A stretch of DNA of 47,176 nt from the NCBI GenBank assembly GCA_001914815.1, contig MNDG01000078.1:1-47176 (forward strand), in the 5' to 3' direction. This document shows positions 15,873-24,410 of the stretch, piece by piece (positions within the stretch are counted from its first letter, which is position 1; each line of letters begins with the position of its first letter). Position numbers and translations under genes: made by a program. The DNA is from Acidobacteriales bacterium 13_2_20CM_55_8 (GTDB lineage Bacteria > Acidobacteriota > Terriglobia > Terriglobales > Acidobacteriaceae). The notes under the pieces are model-generated. The model saw nothing but the letters and a program-made list of their open reading frames with translations, made no database searches and was not told the origin of the DNA.

Positions 15873-17034
15873 CCTCATATGGATCGCGCAAATACCCTTC
15901 CACTGCAAAATCTTCGCCGAAGCGGTGGAGTTTGAATGCTTTGACATAAGCGGCGTCACTCATTCGACGGAAGCCAGCGCCGGCGGCGAATGGAACTGAT
16001 CCCGTGCCGGCGAGAATTTTGGGAGAATAATATAGGAAAACCTTGTCCACGATGCCGGATGCAAGGGCTGCCCAGTTGACCAGGGCGCCTCCTTCAATTA
16101 GCAAACTGGCAATCTCCATTCTTCCCAGGCTGCGCGAAATCGCAGTCATCTCAGGACGGCCATCCGGAGTCGCCGTGGGAATCTGTTCCACGCGAATGCC
16201 GCGCTTCTGCAATTGCTTTTTCTTCTTCTCCTCGGCAAAGGAGCAGAGTACCAGCACGTCGTCTTTGACTGTCTTCACCACTTGCGATTCGAGCGGCAAG
16301 CGGAGCCGAGAGTCCAGTATCACACGTAGCAGCGGACGTCGTCTGGGACGACCGCTGCGGTCGGTGAGCAGAGGATCGTCGGCAATAACGGTTCCCACCC
16401 CAACCATAATTGCATCGTGCTGGTGGCGCAGTTGCTGAACGTGGGCGCGGGCAGATTCGCTAGTTATCCAGCCACCGATGGGGCCGTGCGCCCCGACGGG
16501 CGTGGGGCCATGCGACTTTGCGGGTGGAGGTGCGATTTTGCCGTCCAGAGTCATGGCGGCCTTCATGGTAACCAGCGGCGTCGCGGTCCGAATGTATTTT
16601 GCGAAAGCTTCATTCAGGATCTTAGCTTCCTCCTGAAGAATCCCGGTACCGACCTGTATCCCCGCGGACTCTAACTTGGCGAATCCGCGCAAGCTGACTT
16701 GCGGGTTTGGATCCGTCATGGAAGCAACGACACGCCGGATGCCCGCAGCAATGAGTGCGTCCGCACAGGGTCCAGTGCGACCCTGATGCGAGCATGGTTC
16801 GAGGTTGGTGTACAGGGTCGCGCCACGGGCTTTCTTGCCCGCTTGCTCGAGTGCGAGAACTTCGGCGTGTTTCACAGCGTCATACTTGTGAACGCCGGTG
16901 CCAACAATATCTCCAGTGCCGTCGACAATGATTGCGCCCACACACGGGTTGGGCGAAGTTAAACCAATACCTTCACGTGCCAGCTCAAGTGCACGGCGTA
17001 CAAAGAGTTCATCGGAGATGTTTGCGTCGGCCAC
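15868..17034 (-). CDS. ribD: Bifunctional diaminohydroxyphosphoribosylaminopyrimidine deaminase/reductase
   Basis: 388 residues from GTG 17034. It catalyses the second and third steps of riboflavin synthesis. The N-terminal zinc deaminase (about 1-145) has KHAEVLALEQAG (His ligand, catalytic Glu) and LEPCSHQGRTGPCADALI (two Cys ligands). The C-terminal NADPH reductase (about 150-385) has MTLDGKIA, GWITSESARAHVQQLRHQHD, IMVGVGTVIADDPLLT and LLIEGGALVNWA. It starts 17 bp after the ftsY stop, so ftsY-ribD-ribE form one transcript on the minus strand. The final codon region is shared with heptamer array B. Confidence 0.95.
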   Translation of the reverse strand: MADANISDELFVRRALELAREGIGLTSPNPCVGAIIVDGTGDIVGTGVHKYDAVKHAEVLALEQAGKKARGATLYTNLEPCSHQGRTGPCADALIAAGIRRVVASMTDPNPQVSLRGFAKLESAGIQVGTGILQEEAKILNEAFAKYIRTATPLVTMKAAMTLDGKIAPPPAKSHGPTPVGAHGPIGGWITSESARAHVQQLRHQHDAIMVGVGTVIADDPLLTDRSGRPRRRPLLRVILDSRLRLPLESQVVKTVKDDVLVLCSFAEEKKKKQLQKRGIRVEQIPTATPDGRPEMTAISRSLGRMEIASLLIEGGALVNWAALASGIVDKVFLYYSPKILAGTGSVPFAAGAGFRRMSDAAYVKAFKLHRFGEDFAVEGYLRDPYEE

Positions 17035-17051
17035 GAAGCAGCGAAGAAAGC

Positions 17052-18008
17052 TCAGGCAAACAGTGAATCCACAAAATCCTTTGGGTTGAACGGCAACAGA
17101 TCCCCGGGCTTTTCGCCCACACCGACGTAGCGCACAGGAACGCCTAATTCGCGCGAAATCGCAACTACTACGCCGCCCTTGGCAGTGCCGTCAAGTTTGG
17201 TGAGCACGATGCCGGTCACCCCGGCTGCGTCGGTGAAGAGACGGGCCTGCTGTAAACCATTCTGGCCAGTGGTGGCGTCCATTACCAATAAAGTCTCGTG
17301 AGGAGCGCCGGGAATAATTCGATTTGCGGTGCGGCGCATCTTTTCCAGTTCCGCCATCAAATTGGTCTTGGTGTGAAGACGTCCCGCCGTGTCGATGATT
17401 ACATAGTCGCTGTGGCGGGCAGTAGCAGCCTGCAAAGCATCGTAGAGCACTGCGGCAGGGTCCCCTCCCGGTTTGGTGCGAATTACCTCGGTGCCGGTGC
17501 GTTGTCCCCAGATTTCGAGTTGCTCGATGGCGGCAGCGCGAAAAGTATCAGCCGCGCATAAGAGAACAGTTTTGCCGTCCGAGCGGAAAACCTGCGCCAG
17601 TTTGCCGATCGTAGTCGTCTTCCCGGTGCCATTCACACCTACGATCAAGATCACTTCCGGAGTCCCATCGACTTTCTGCACGGGTTGCGTACCAGCTGCC
17701 GTCAGAATGGCCAACAGTTCTTCTTTCAACAGGCGTTTGAGCTCGTCAACATTCTTAATCTGTTTGCGGTCAGCTTTATCGCGCAGTTTGTCGAGAACCT
17801 CGCGGGTGGTGGTGGTGCCGAGGTCAGCGGCAATGAGTGTAGCTTCGAGATCATCGAGCGTAGCACGGTCAATTTCCTTGTTGAAGGAAACGACTTCTTC
17901 GATGCGCTCACTCAGGTTTTCCCGGGTGCGCGTCACCGCCTCTTTCATGCGCTCGAGAAAGCTGGGCTGCTGTTGTTCGTCCAGGCTGCCAAAAAGCGTC
18001 TGAATCAT
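17052..18008 (-). CDS. ftsY: Signal recognition particle receptor FtsY
   Basis: 318 residues from ATG 18008. GTPase receptor that docks SRP-ribosome complexes at the inner membrane. N domain at about 20-95 ([20 protein letters not shown]); NG GTPase domain follows with G1 [40 protein letters not shown]3 [12 protein letters not shown]4 [17 protein letters not shown] and C-terminal [13 protein letters not shown]. The acidic A domain of E. coli FtsY is lacking, as is usual in many phyla. Its RNA partner (ffs) is also in this window at 30868. Confidence 0.96.
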   Translation of the reverse strand: MIQTLFGSLDEQQQPSFLERMKEAVTRTRENLSERIEEVVSFNKEIDRATLDDLEATLIAADLGTTTTREVLDKLRDKADRKQIKNVDELKRLLKEELLAILTAAGTQPVQKVDGTPEVILIVGVNGTGKTTTIGKLAQVFRSDGKTVLLCAADTFRAAAIEQLEIWGQRTGTEVIRTKPGGDPAAVLYDALQAATARHSDYVIIDTAGRLHTKTNLMAELEKMRRTANRIIPGAPHETLLVMDATTGQNGLQQARLFTDAAGVTGIVLTKLDGTAKGGVVVAISRELGVPVRYVGVGEKPGDLLPFNPKDFVDSLFA

Positions 18009-18072
18009 AGAGAAAGGCCGTGAACATTAATTATAGCGACAGGCGATGAGATTAACTGCTGCGCGGCGTTTG

Positions 18073-18114
18073 GTCTCAGGTCTCGGGTGTCAGGTCTCAG
18101 TTCTGAGATCTCAG
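18073..18114. repeat. Heptamer array C (GTCTCAG family)
   Basis: Six words in register: GTCTCAG, GTCTCGG, GTGTCAG, GTCTCAG, TTCTGAG, ATCTCAG. The fifth word is the reverse orientation, so CTCAGTTCTGAG can fold back. It lies between the ftsY promoter side and the 3' end of the HD-GYP gene. Confidence 0.78.
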
Positions 18115-18204
18115 ATATAGTGCTTGGAGAATCGAGTGCCTGCAACCCGACAGCTGCGACCTGCCCCCCGACCCGCACGGAGGAAAGACGATATCAGCAG
18201 GAAA

Positions 18205-20043
18205 CTAGAATCGTGTAGTTTCGACCACGACAGCAGTATCAGCGGGATGTTCGCGGGATACTTCCGGTTTCGCTGGCGCGGCAAGAGCAACTTCGGTAGT
18301 GATAACTGGCACAGTCGGGCGCTGGATGCGAATTTCGCCGCGATTATAGATTGTGGTCAAAGCCGCTACCGCATCCCGATCCAGCCGCTTACCGGCCAAT
18401 GAATGAATGATTTTCAAAGCGGCCTGCGGATCATGTGCGTTCTGATAAGGGCGGTTTGTGGTGAGTGCATCAAACGTATCGGCGACCGCGATAATACGCG
18501 GCAGCAGCGGAATCTCGTCACCTTTCAGGCCACGCGGATAACCGCGGCCATCGAGTGACTCGTGGTGAAGTTCGATGCCGGGGATCATATCCTTCAACTG
18601 AGCCACGGGACTGAGAATGTTGGCGCCCTTGGTGGTATGCGTTTTCATGACGTCAAATTCTTCGGGGGTGAGCGCACCAGGCTTTTTCAGGATACGATCT
18701 TCGATTCCGATCTTGCCTACGTCGTGAAGCTGGGCAGAGATGCGGACGATCTCGATAAAGTCTTCGGTCAGCCCTAGTTCGCGAGCGATCATCAGCGAAT
18801 AGCGCGTGACGCGGTCAGAGTGACCGCGTGTGTAAGGATCCTTTTCGTCAACCGCGCCGGCCAGCATTTGAATCGATCCCATGAAGAGTTCGCGGTTCTC
18901 ATTCGCGGCGCGTTTAAGGTCGAGCACGAATTGCTCGAGCTCCTCCGACATGGTGTTGAAGGTGGCGGCTAGTTCACCAATTTCGGTGCGGCTCTTCAGT
19001 TTTACGCGTTGGGAAAAGTCCCCGCGAGCAATGGCACGGCTGGACTCGGTAAGGACTTCCAGCGGATTAGTGATACGGCGTGCGGCAAAGATGCTGATCC
19101 CAACGCTGAACAGAACTGCCAACAGCGCCAGAAGCCGGGCGGTGCGCTGCATCTCATAGACGCCACGATAGGCGTCGTCCCGTGGCTTTTGCACCACGAC
19201 GGCCCAGTCCAGATTGGTTACAGGACTGTAGGTGCCGAGCATCTTGACGCCGTTTTTGCCGCCCACGCTGAATTCCCGGGTGGGAACGACAAGTTGCGCC
19301 TTACTGCCCTGCTCAACGAAGTTCTTGACGATTTCCAGGTTGGTCATGTCCTGGCCCGTCGCATAGTCCGGTGTTGCACCTGCAACCAGGCGACCCTGAC
19401 TGTCCACCACGTAGGGAGTGAGGCCGTTGTGGTTGACCTCCTGCAGACGGCGGATAAGAAACTGCAAATCCACCACCGATCCGATCATGCCCAGGAAGCG
19501 TCCCCCATACATGACCGGCGCGCTGACGAGCATGACCGTACGAGACGACTTGCCGCTACCTACGACCAGGGTCTGTCCGTTATAGACTCGGCCATCCCGA
19601 GCCGCAGCGTAGGCGCGCTCCAGTTCGCGTTGCAGAAAGGCGTCAGGAGCAATTCGCCCAGCAGAGATTCCCTTGCCGTCTGAATTGAGCAGCGTGGCAT
19701 ACGCGAGGTCTTCCGAAGAGGAGACAAAATTTTCCAGCAGCGCTCGAAGCTCCGGCGCTTCCACATGCTCGGAAGTAATGTCCCCGCCACTGGCGACCTG
19801 GAGGGCCGAAGAGAGATTTGCCAGCATCATGCGCAGCGACTCCTGGTGCTGCGAAATATCGTCGGCCAAGGAGCGCGTTACAGTGTTCTGCAACAGGCGT
19901 TCGTTGGTAATAAGACGTTCGCGATTGATCGACTCCACCTGAGCCGAGTAGAAATACATGGGCACGACACTGACCATTACGAGCACACTGAGGATTACGT
20001 ACAGAACGGGAATACGCGCCGGCATCTTCAGTCTGAACAACAA
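18205..20043 (-). CDS. Membrane HD-GYP phosphodiesterase with Cache and HAMP domains
   Basis: 612 residues. A first membrane helix (IPVLYVILSVLVMVSVVPMY, about 11-30), an extracytoplasmic double-Cache-type sensor (about 35-290), a second helix (LLALLAVLFSVGISIFAA), HAMP (about 325-380) and a C-terminal HD-GYP domain (about 395-570). Catalytic residues are present: GHSDRVTRYS, LHDVGKIGIEDRILKKPG (near 440) and HHESLDGRGYPRGLKGDEI (near 500). Family role: hydrolysis of cyclic di-GMP, so it would lower the second messenger in response to an external ligand. The TTG at 20043 has AGGGG five bases upstream; ATG 20025 is an alternative. Heptamer array D lies upstream and array C downstream. Confidence 0.93.
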   Translation of the reverse strand: MLFRLKMPARIPVLYVILSVLVMVSVVPMYFYSAQVESINRERLITNERLLQNTVTRSLADDISQHQESLRMMLANLSSALQVASGGDITSEHVEAPELRALLENFVSSSEDLAYATLLNSDGKGISAGRIAPDAFLQRELERAYAAARDGRVYNGQTLVVGSGKSSRTVMLVSAPVMYGGRFLGMIGSVVDLQFLIRRLQEVNHNGLTPYVVDSQGRLVAGATPDYATGQDMTNLEIVKNFVEQGSKAQLVVPTREFSVGGKNGVKMLGTYSPVTNLDWAVVVQKPRDDAYRGVYEMQRTARLLALLAVLFSVGISIFAARRITNPLEVLTESSRAIARGDFSQRVKLKSRTEIGELAATFNTMSEELEQFVLDLKRAANENRELFMGSIQMLAGAVDEKDPYTRGHSDRVTRYSLMIARELGLTEDFIEIVRISAQLHDVGKIGIEDRILKKPGALTPEEFDVMKTHTTKGANILSPVAQLKDMIPGIELHHESLDGRGYPRGLKGDEIPLLPRIIAVADTFDALTTNRPYQNAHDPQAALKIIHSLAGKRLDRDAVAALTTIYNRGEIRIQRPTVPVITTEVALAAPAKPEVSREHPADTAVVVETTRF

Positions 20044-20358
20044 AGTGGCCCCTGTATTCGCCGTGTTAACACACGGCCGGAGTTCGGGTATTCCTTTAAA
20101 TTTTACGTGGAATGGAATGTGGAGAAAGGAACCTTAGAGGGAATTAGTGTTACCAAAGTACTTAAAAAATCTAAGATCAGTGGCTAGAGATCAGTGGATA
20201 GTGGCCAGCAATAACCAGCCAGAAACTAAACCGGAAACTGACCACTAGCCACTAGCCACTAGCCACGAGCCACTAGCCACGAGCCACTAGCCACGAGCCA
20301 CTAGCCACGAGCCACTAGCACGAGCCACTAGCAACTGATTCCCAGAAGGAGAGATTGC
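20044..20358. other. 315-bp divergent intergenic region containing heptamer array D
   Basis: Between the HD-GYP gene (minus) and the ABM-type gene (plus). About half is the 7-bp array at 20179-20332. The remainder (20044-20178) is AT-richer and should hold the HD-GYP promoter on the minus strand, but no convincing -35/-10 pair can be fixed. No gene is seen. Confidence 0.6.
20179..20332. repeat. Heptamer array D (CACTAGC/CACGAGC), the clearest array in the window
   Basis: 20243-20332 holds 13 tandem 7-bp units: three CACTAGC, then alternating CACGAGC and CACTAGC, so a 14-bp higher-order unit; one unit (20320-20325) has lost a base. 20179-20241 continues the same 7-bp register with diverged words, the first in reverse orientation (AGTGGCT, AGAGATC, AGTGGAT, AGTGGCC), which can pair with the forward block. 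There are no spacers of CRISPR type. The array ends 12 bp before the ribosome binding site of the following gene. Confidence 0.93.
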
Positions 20359-20691
20359 ATGGCTACTCCCGTGGAATGGAGATATCTGATCATTTGGGAG
20401 TTTCGCGTTCGCGCGGGCATGGAGGCGCTCTTCGAAGAGGTGTACGGACCACAAGGAGATTGGGCGCGTTTTTTTGCTCGCGGTAAGGGATTTGTCAGAA
20501 CAGAGTTAAACCATGACTTGAAGGATTCGCGACGGTACCTAACCTTGGATTTCTGGGTATCACGGGAAGCGTACGAGAATTTTCGCCGACTGCACGCTCC
20601 GGAATACGGCGAGCTGGACCGAAAGTTTGAGGAGTTGACCGAGAAAGAGTTGGAGATTGGTAAGTTTGAGAAAGTTGCGAACACGTCCTAA
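20359..20691 (+). CDS. ABM-like small alpha/beta-barrel protein
   Basis: 110 residues from ATG 20359 with a strong AGAAGGAGAG at 20344-20353. No signal or membrane helix. The order strand-helix-strand-strand-helix-strand (WRYLIIWEFRVRAGMEALFE; YGPQGDWARFF; FVRTELNHDLKDSRRYLTLD; FWVSREAYENFRRL) matches the antibiotic-biosynthesis-monooxygenase/dimeric alpha-beta barrel superfamily, which usually works as a dimer. A specific substrate cannot be given. It is convergent with gpsA (10 bp between stops). Its promoter must lie within or upstream of heptamer array D. Confidence 0.75.
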   Translation: MATPVEWRYLIIWEFRVRAGMEALFEEVYGPQGDWARFFARGKGFVRTELNHDLKDSRRYLTLDFWVSREAYENFRRLHAPEYGELDRKFEELTEKELEIGKFEKVANTS

Positions 20692-20701
20692 TTCGATCGT
20701 A

Positions 20702-21724
20702 TTAAGAGCTCAAAGCGATCTCGCTCTTGCCGGTGCGAGTCATCAGTTCATGTATTGCATCGCGAGGCGATTTGCCATTGTGAAGGATAGCGTACATCTG
20801 TTCAGTGATGGGCATCTCTACGCTGTGGGCACGGGCTAGGCCGACTGCCGCATGCGTAGTAAAGACGCCTTCGGCCACCATGCCATGCATTCCGGCCATG
20901 ATCTCGGGTAGCTTGCGTCCGCGGCCTAGTTCCACGCCGACGCTGCGATTGCGCGAGAGTCCGCCCGTACAAGTGAGAACCAGGTCGCCCAGGCCTGCCA
21001 GTCCAGACATGGTTTCCTGACGTCCGCCACAAGCGACCACCAGGCGAGTCATCTCCGCCAGTCCCCGCGTGATGAGAGCCGCTATCGAATTGTGGCCAAG
21101 ACCAAGGCCGTCGCAAACGCCAGCCGCGATTGCGATGACATTCTTAAGCGAGCCGCCCAGTTCGACGCCAATCACGTCATCGTTCGTGTATACGCGGAAA
21201 CGGGGATCGCTGAATTCCCGCTGCACGGTCTCGGCCAGATCGGGATCTTTTGAGGCGACGGTGATCGCCGTGGGATCGCCTCGGGCAACTTCCTTAGCAA
21301 AGGATGGGCCGCTTAAGGCGCCGATGCGTGGCAAGAAACCGTCCCGGCGCACGATCTGCGAGATCACTTCGGTCATCCTCAGCAGCGTCTTCTCCTCCAC
21401 CCCTTTGGTGGCGCTCACGAGCAGCATTTCGGGCTTCAGGTGAGGGCGCATGTCCTGGAACAAACGTCGGCTGTGCTGGGAAGGCATCACGCTGACGACG
21501 ATTTCGGCATTGCGTATAGCTTCTTCCAGATCGCCTGTGGGCGAAACGGAATCTGGTATGGATTGACCGGGAAGAAATAGTTCGTTGATCCGGCGAGCGG
21601 CGATGGATTCACGAACTTCCTTCTCGTAAACCCAGAGACGGATACGATGTCCGCCCTTGCGTCCGAGAACAATAGAGAGGGCTGTTCCCCAGGCACCCGC
21701 GCCAATGATGGCGATCTGGCTCAT
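20702..21724 (-). CDS. gpsA: NAD(P)H-dependent glycerol-3-phosphate dehydrogenase
   Basis: 340 residues from ATG 21724, which overlaps the plsY stop (ATGA) and has GGAGG just upstream; a GTG 12 bp earlier is less likely. It reduces dihydroxyacetone phosphate to sn-glycerol 3-phosphate for phospholipid synthesis. The Rossmann loop is IAIIGAGAWGTALSIVLG. Further motifs: VSATKGVEEKTLLRM, IGALSGPSFAKEVARGDPTA, and GGSLKNVIAIAAGVCDGLGL with the catalytic Lys. Cytosolic. Its product is the substrate of PlsY, encoded directly upstream, so the coupling makes functional sense. Confidence 0.97.
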   Translation of the reverse strand: MSQIAIIGAGAWGTALSIVLGRKGGHRIRLWVYEKEVRESIAARRINELFLPGQSIPDSVSPTGDLEEAIRNAEIVVSVMPSQHSRRLFQDMRPHLKPEMLLVSATKGVEEKTLLRMTEVISQIVRRDGFLPRIGALSGPSFAKEVARGDPTAITVASKDPDLAETVQREFSDPRFRVYTNDDVIGVELGGSLKNVIAIAAGVCDGLGLGHNSIAALITRGLAEMTRLVVACGGRQETMSGLAGLGDLVLTCTGGLSRNRSVGVELGRGRKLPEIMAGMHGMVAEGVFTTHAAVGLARAHSVEMPITEQMYAILHNGKSPRDAIHELMTRTGKSEIALSS

Positions 21725-22341
21725 CCGCGCCTCCACTGGAAATGGGGTTCAGTTCCCGCAAAAAGGCGACGGATGTTGCCCCGATGTTTGGCGATGATGA
21801 GAGCAGAAGCCGCTGCCATGAAGACAAGCACCATAGGTGTATTTCCGTAAGCTTTTAAAAGCCAGGCGAGCAGCGGGAAGAGTGCAACAGTAACAATCGA
21901 GGCTAAGGAGACATATCGAAAAGCGAACACCATAACGACAAATATTCCAAGCGCAATCAAGACAATTTTGGGAGCAAGCATCACGAACGCACCCAGACCG
22001 GTCGCTACCCCCTTCCCACCGCGGAACCTGAGCCACACCGGAAAAATGTGGCCGAGGATTGCGAAAAGGGCTGCAATAGCCGCCAGCATCATTTGATCCG
22101 GGAACAGAGCACGAGCGACCGCGACAGCGATGGCTCCTTTTAGCGCATCAAGAAAAAGGGTCAGTACTCCCAGCGCTGGGGAAGAACGCGCGACGTTGGT
22201 TGCTCCGATGTTTCCGCTGCCGGTCTGGCGGACGTCCTGGCCGCGGAAAATTCGCAGCAAGATATAACCGAACGGAACAGAGCCGAGCAGATAGCTGAAC
22301 GCCGCGGTCAGGAAAAATGGAAGCATGGTCTTTCCGCTCAT
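21721..22341 (-). CDS. plsY: Acyl-phosphate:glycerol-3-phosphate acyltransferase
   Basis: 206 residues from ATG 22341. Integral inner-membrane enzyme that acylates glycerol 3-phosphate from acyl phosphate, the first membrane step of phospholipid synthesis. The three conserved loops are present: GSVPFGYILLR (about 21-31), GSGNIGATNVARSSPALG (about 42-59) and GHIFPVWLRFRGGKGVATG (about 96-114). Five to six hydrophobic helices. It overlaps gpsA by 4 bp. Upstream is thpR with a 39-bp gap, all on the minus strand. Confidence 0.96.
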   Translation of the reverse strand: MSGKTMLPFFLTAAFSYLLGSVPFGYILLRIFRGQDVRQTGSGNIGATNVARSSPALGVLTLFLDALKGAIAVAVARALFPDQMMLAAIAALFAILGHIFPVWLRFRGGKGVATGLGAFVMLAPKIVLIALGIFVVMVFAFRYVSLASIVTVALFPLLAWLLKAYGNTPMVLVFMAAASALIIAKHRGNIRRLFAGTEPHFQWRRG

Positions 22342-22380
22342 TGTATTCGTCAGAGCGGTTGCAAGTACTTCTATGGTTGG

Positions 22381-22959
22381 TTACGTCAATGGGAAGGCTG
22401 CAATCTTGGTGTAGCGCGAACCTCCTCGCTGCGGTTGACTCTGGTACAGAAAGAATTCCCGTGGCCTCATCGGGCCGAAATCAGGCATCGTCAGGGCAGC
22501 CAGTTTCTCCAGGAGATGCTGGAAAACATTGGGTGCGTGACCCCTCTCTCCTCGCGCGGAGCGCCCGCCCCCACGAGCCAGCGTGAGATGTGGACTGAAA
22601 GCGTGTTCCTCTTTCGGGATACCCAGAGCAAATAAGGTTTCGTCGACGGCTTTTGCAAGACTAGCAAGTTGCGGTCCCGATGCAATGCCAATCCAGAACA
22701 CGCGAGCCGCCTTTGGTCCTGGAAAAAATCCGTAGCCGCGGAAGCTAATGTCCGTCCCCTCGGCATGAACGGATGAAAGTGCCTCCTTGATCTTTTCTAC
22801 AACTTCGGGCGACTTTTCGCCTACGAACTTGAGAGTGACGTGCAGCGACTCCGGCCGGACCCACCAAGCGTCAGGCGCAAACCCGCGCAAGCCTTCCATG
22901 AAGCGTGAAATGCGTTCACGGATAGCCTCGTCGATATCGAGAGCAACGAAAATACGCAT
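22381..22959 (-). CDS. thpR: RNA 2',3'-cyclic phosphodiesterase (2H family, LigT/ThpR)
   Basis: 192 residues from ATG 22959 (MRIFVALDIDEAIRERI); a longer start would include repeat sequence of array E. The two catalytic HxTx motifs are LHVTLKFVGE (about 45) and SPHLTLARGGG (about 130), as in 2H phosphoesterases that open cyclic phosphate at RNA ends. Length matches the family. Cytosolic. It lies in a lipid-gene cluster, downstream of cinA, from which it is separated by heptamer array E. Confidence 0.93.
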   Translation of the reverse strand: MRIFVALDIDEAIRERISRFMEGLRGFAPDAWWVRPESLHVTLKFVGEKSPEVVEKIKEALSSVHAEGTDISFRGYGFFPGPKAARVFWIGIASGPQLASLAKAVDETLFALGIPKEEHAFSPHLTLARGGGRSARGERGHAPNVFQHLLEKLAALTMPDFGPMRPREFFLYQSQPQRGGSRYTKIAAFPLT

Positions 22960-22968
22960 GGGAAGGGC

Positions 22969-23098
22969 AGCACTTAGCACTCAGCACTTAGCCATTCTGG
23001 TTTCTGGGTGCTGCTCAAGAGGACTCGGTGCCCAAGCCTCAAAAGGCCAAATGCTAAGTGCCAAGTGCTGACTGCCAAGTGCTGACTGCTGAGTGCTG
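22969..23098. repeat. Heptamer array E (AGCACTT / AGTGCTG), inverted halves
   Basis: Left half 22969-22996: AGCACTT, AGCACTC, AGCACTT, AGCCATT. Right half 23050-23098: AATGCTA, AGTGCCA, AGTGCTG, ACTGCCA, AGTGCTG, ACTGCTG, AGTGCTG, all in one register. The right words are reverse complements of the left family, with a 53-bp spacer. The array occupies almost the whole cinA-thpR gap. Same word family as array B. Confidence 0.9.
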
Positions 23099-23105
23099 TT
23101 TCCCC

Positions 23106-24350
23106 TCACATTACTTTTCGTCGAATCATGTCCAGCGCCTGCTGAGCCGCAAACCAGCGGATCCTCTTGCGGTCGCCGGGGAAATTGCGTTCCAGCACGT
23201 CGGTTCCGCGGTCCCCGGCCAATGCGTGAAACACCAGGCCCACCGGTTTGTCAACGGTGCCCCCAGTCGGTCCGGCGACGCCGGTGATGCCCACACCGAA
23301 GGTGGCACCGCAACGCTCGCGGATTCCCTCTGCCATAGCTTTGGCGACTTCCGCACTCACCGCTCCGTACTTCTTGATCAGATCAGCCGGGACTGCTGCA
23401 AACTTTGTCTTCAGTTTGTTCGAATAGACAACCGCGCCTCCGAGAAAATATCGTGAGCTTCCGCTGACCGAAGTGATGCGCTCTGCCAGAAGTCCTCCGG
23501 TACAGGATTCGGCGACGGCCAGTGTGGCATTCCGCATTTGCAAGTAGTATCCAACGATCTGTTCCAGCGAATCGCCGTTATCGGAAAAAACCAGATCGTC
23601 GAGCTCCTCTTCAATCTTTTCAACCAGTTGATCGACGCGTTCCTGAGCGGCCTCAGGCGAATGGGAGCGACACTTTAGATGTACTTGAATTTCGCCGGCT
23701 CCGGCCAGGATCGTGGTTTGCACGTCAACAAAGCGGTTGTAAATAGGCGCGATACGAGCATCGCATTGCGACTCCGCCATCATGGCGATTTTCAAAGTAC
23801 GAGTCGCAATGAATTGTTGCGGCACTTTCGCGCGCAAAAGATCCACACAGTGCTGTTCAAAAAGAGCTTTCAGCTCGTGTGGCGGGCCGGGCAGTAGGAC
23901 GATAATTTTCTCGCGCCCGTCGGAAGCGCCCGTGAGCCACTGTCCGGGCGCGGTGCCGTTGGCATTAGGCAGAACTACGGCCCCGGCAATGACTTCTGCC
24001 TGCTTGAAATTGTTGGGGGACATCTTCATTTTGCGTCCAGCGAATCGTTGCTCGAGGCTACGGACGATGTCGGGATCGCGATGAAGCTTGAGCTCCAGCG
24101 CCTCGGCTACTGCTTCCCGGGTGAGATCGTCTTCCGTTGGCCCCAGGCCGCCCATGAAAATAATGATGTCCGCACGCGATATGGCCAGCCGCGCGGCGGC
24201 GGCTAGATGCTGGCGATTGTCGCCCACAATTGTCTTGAAAATCACTTCCACACCGAGCAGGTTGAGCTTTTCGGTGAGGTAAAGGGAGTTCGTATCCTGA
24301 CGAAACGGGGTCAGCAGCTCCGAGCCAATGGCTATGATCTCGGCGTTCAC
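23106..24350 (-). CDS. cinA: CinA-family nicotinamide-nucleotide amidase / competence-damage protein
   Basis: 414 residues from GTG 24350. The N-terminal MoCF-like domain (about 1-170) has IIAIGSELLTPFRQDTNSLY and FMGGLGPTEDDLTREAVAEA and in family members hydrolyses ADP-ribose. The C-terminal PncC domain (about 250-414) has LAVAESCTGGLLAERITSVS, FLGGAVVYSNKLKTKF and GVGITGVAGPTGGTVDKPVG, which deamidates NMN. Full-length fusion, cytosolic. It is in the minus-strand cluster with pgpA, thpR, plsY and gpsA, a common acidobacterial neighbourhood as far as I recall. Confidence 0.95.
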   Translation of the reverse strand: MNAEIIAIGSELLTPFRQDTNSLYLTEKLNLLGVEVIFKTIVGDNRQHLAAAARLAISRADIIIFMGGLGPTEDDLTREAVAEALELKLHRDPDIVRSLEQRFAGRKMKMSPNNFKQAEVIAGAVVLPNANGTAPGQWLTGASDGREKIIVLLPGPPHELKALFEQHCVDLLRAKVPQQFIATRTLKIAMMAESQCDARIAPIYNRFVDVQTTILAGAGEIQVHLKCRSHSPEAAQERVDQLVEKIEEELDDLVFSDNGDSLEQIVGYYLQMRNATLAVAESCTGGLLAERITSVSGSSRYFLGGAVVYSNKLKTKFAAVPADLIKKYGAVSAEVAKAMAEGIRERCGATFGVGITGVAGPTGGTVDKPVGLVFHALAGDRGTDVLERNFPGDRKRIRWFAAQQALDMIRRKVM

Positions 24351-24410
24351 GGATAAAAGTGTAAACGATAGCCGTTACCTATCAAGTGGACGGACGGTGA
24401 TCACGAAAAT

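Noticed and set aside
20243-20332. CRISPR array
   Set aside because: Units are 7 bp and directly adjacent, with no unique spacers of 25-40 bp and no cas genes in the window.
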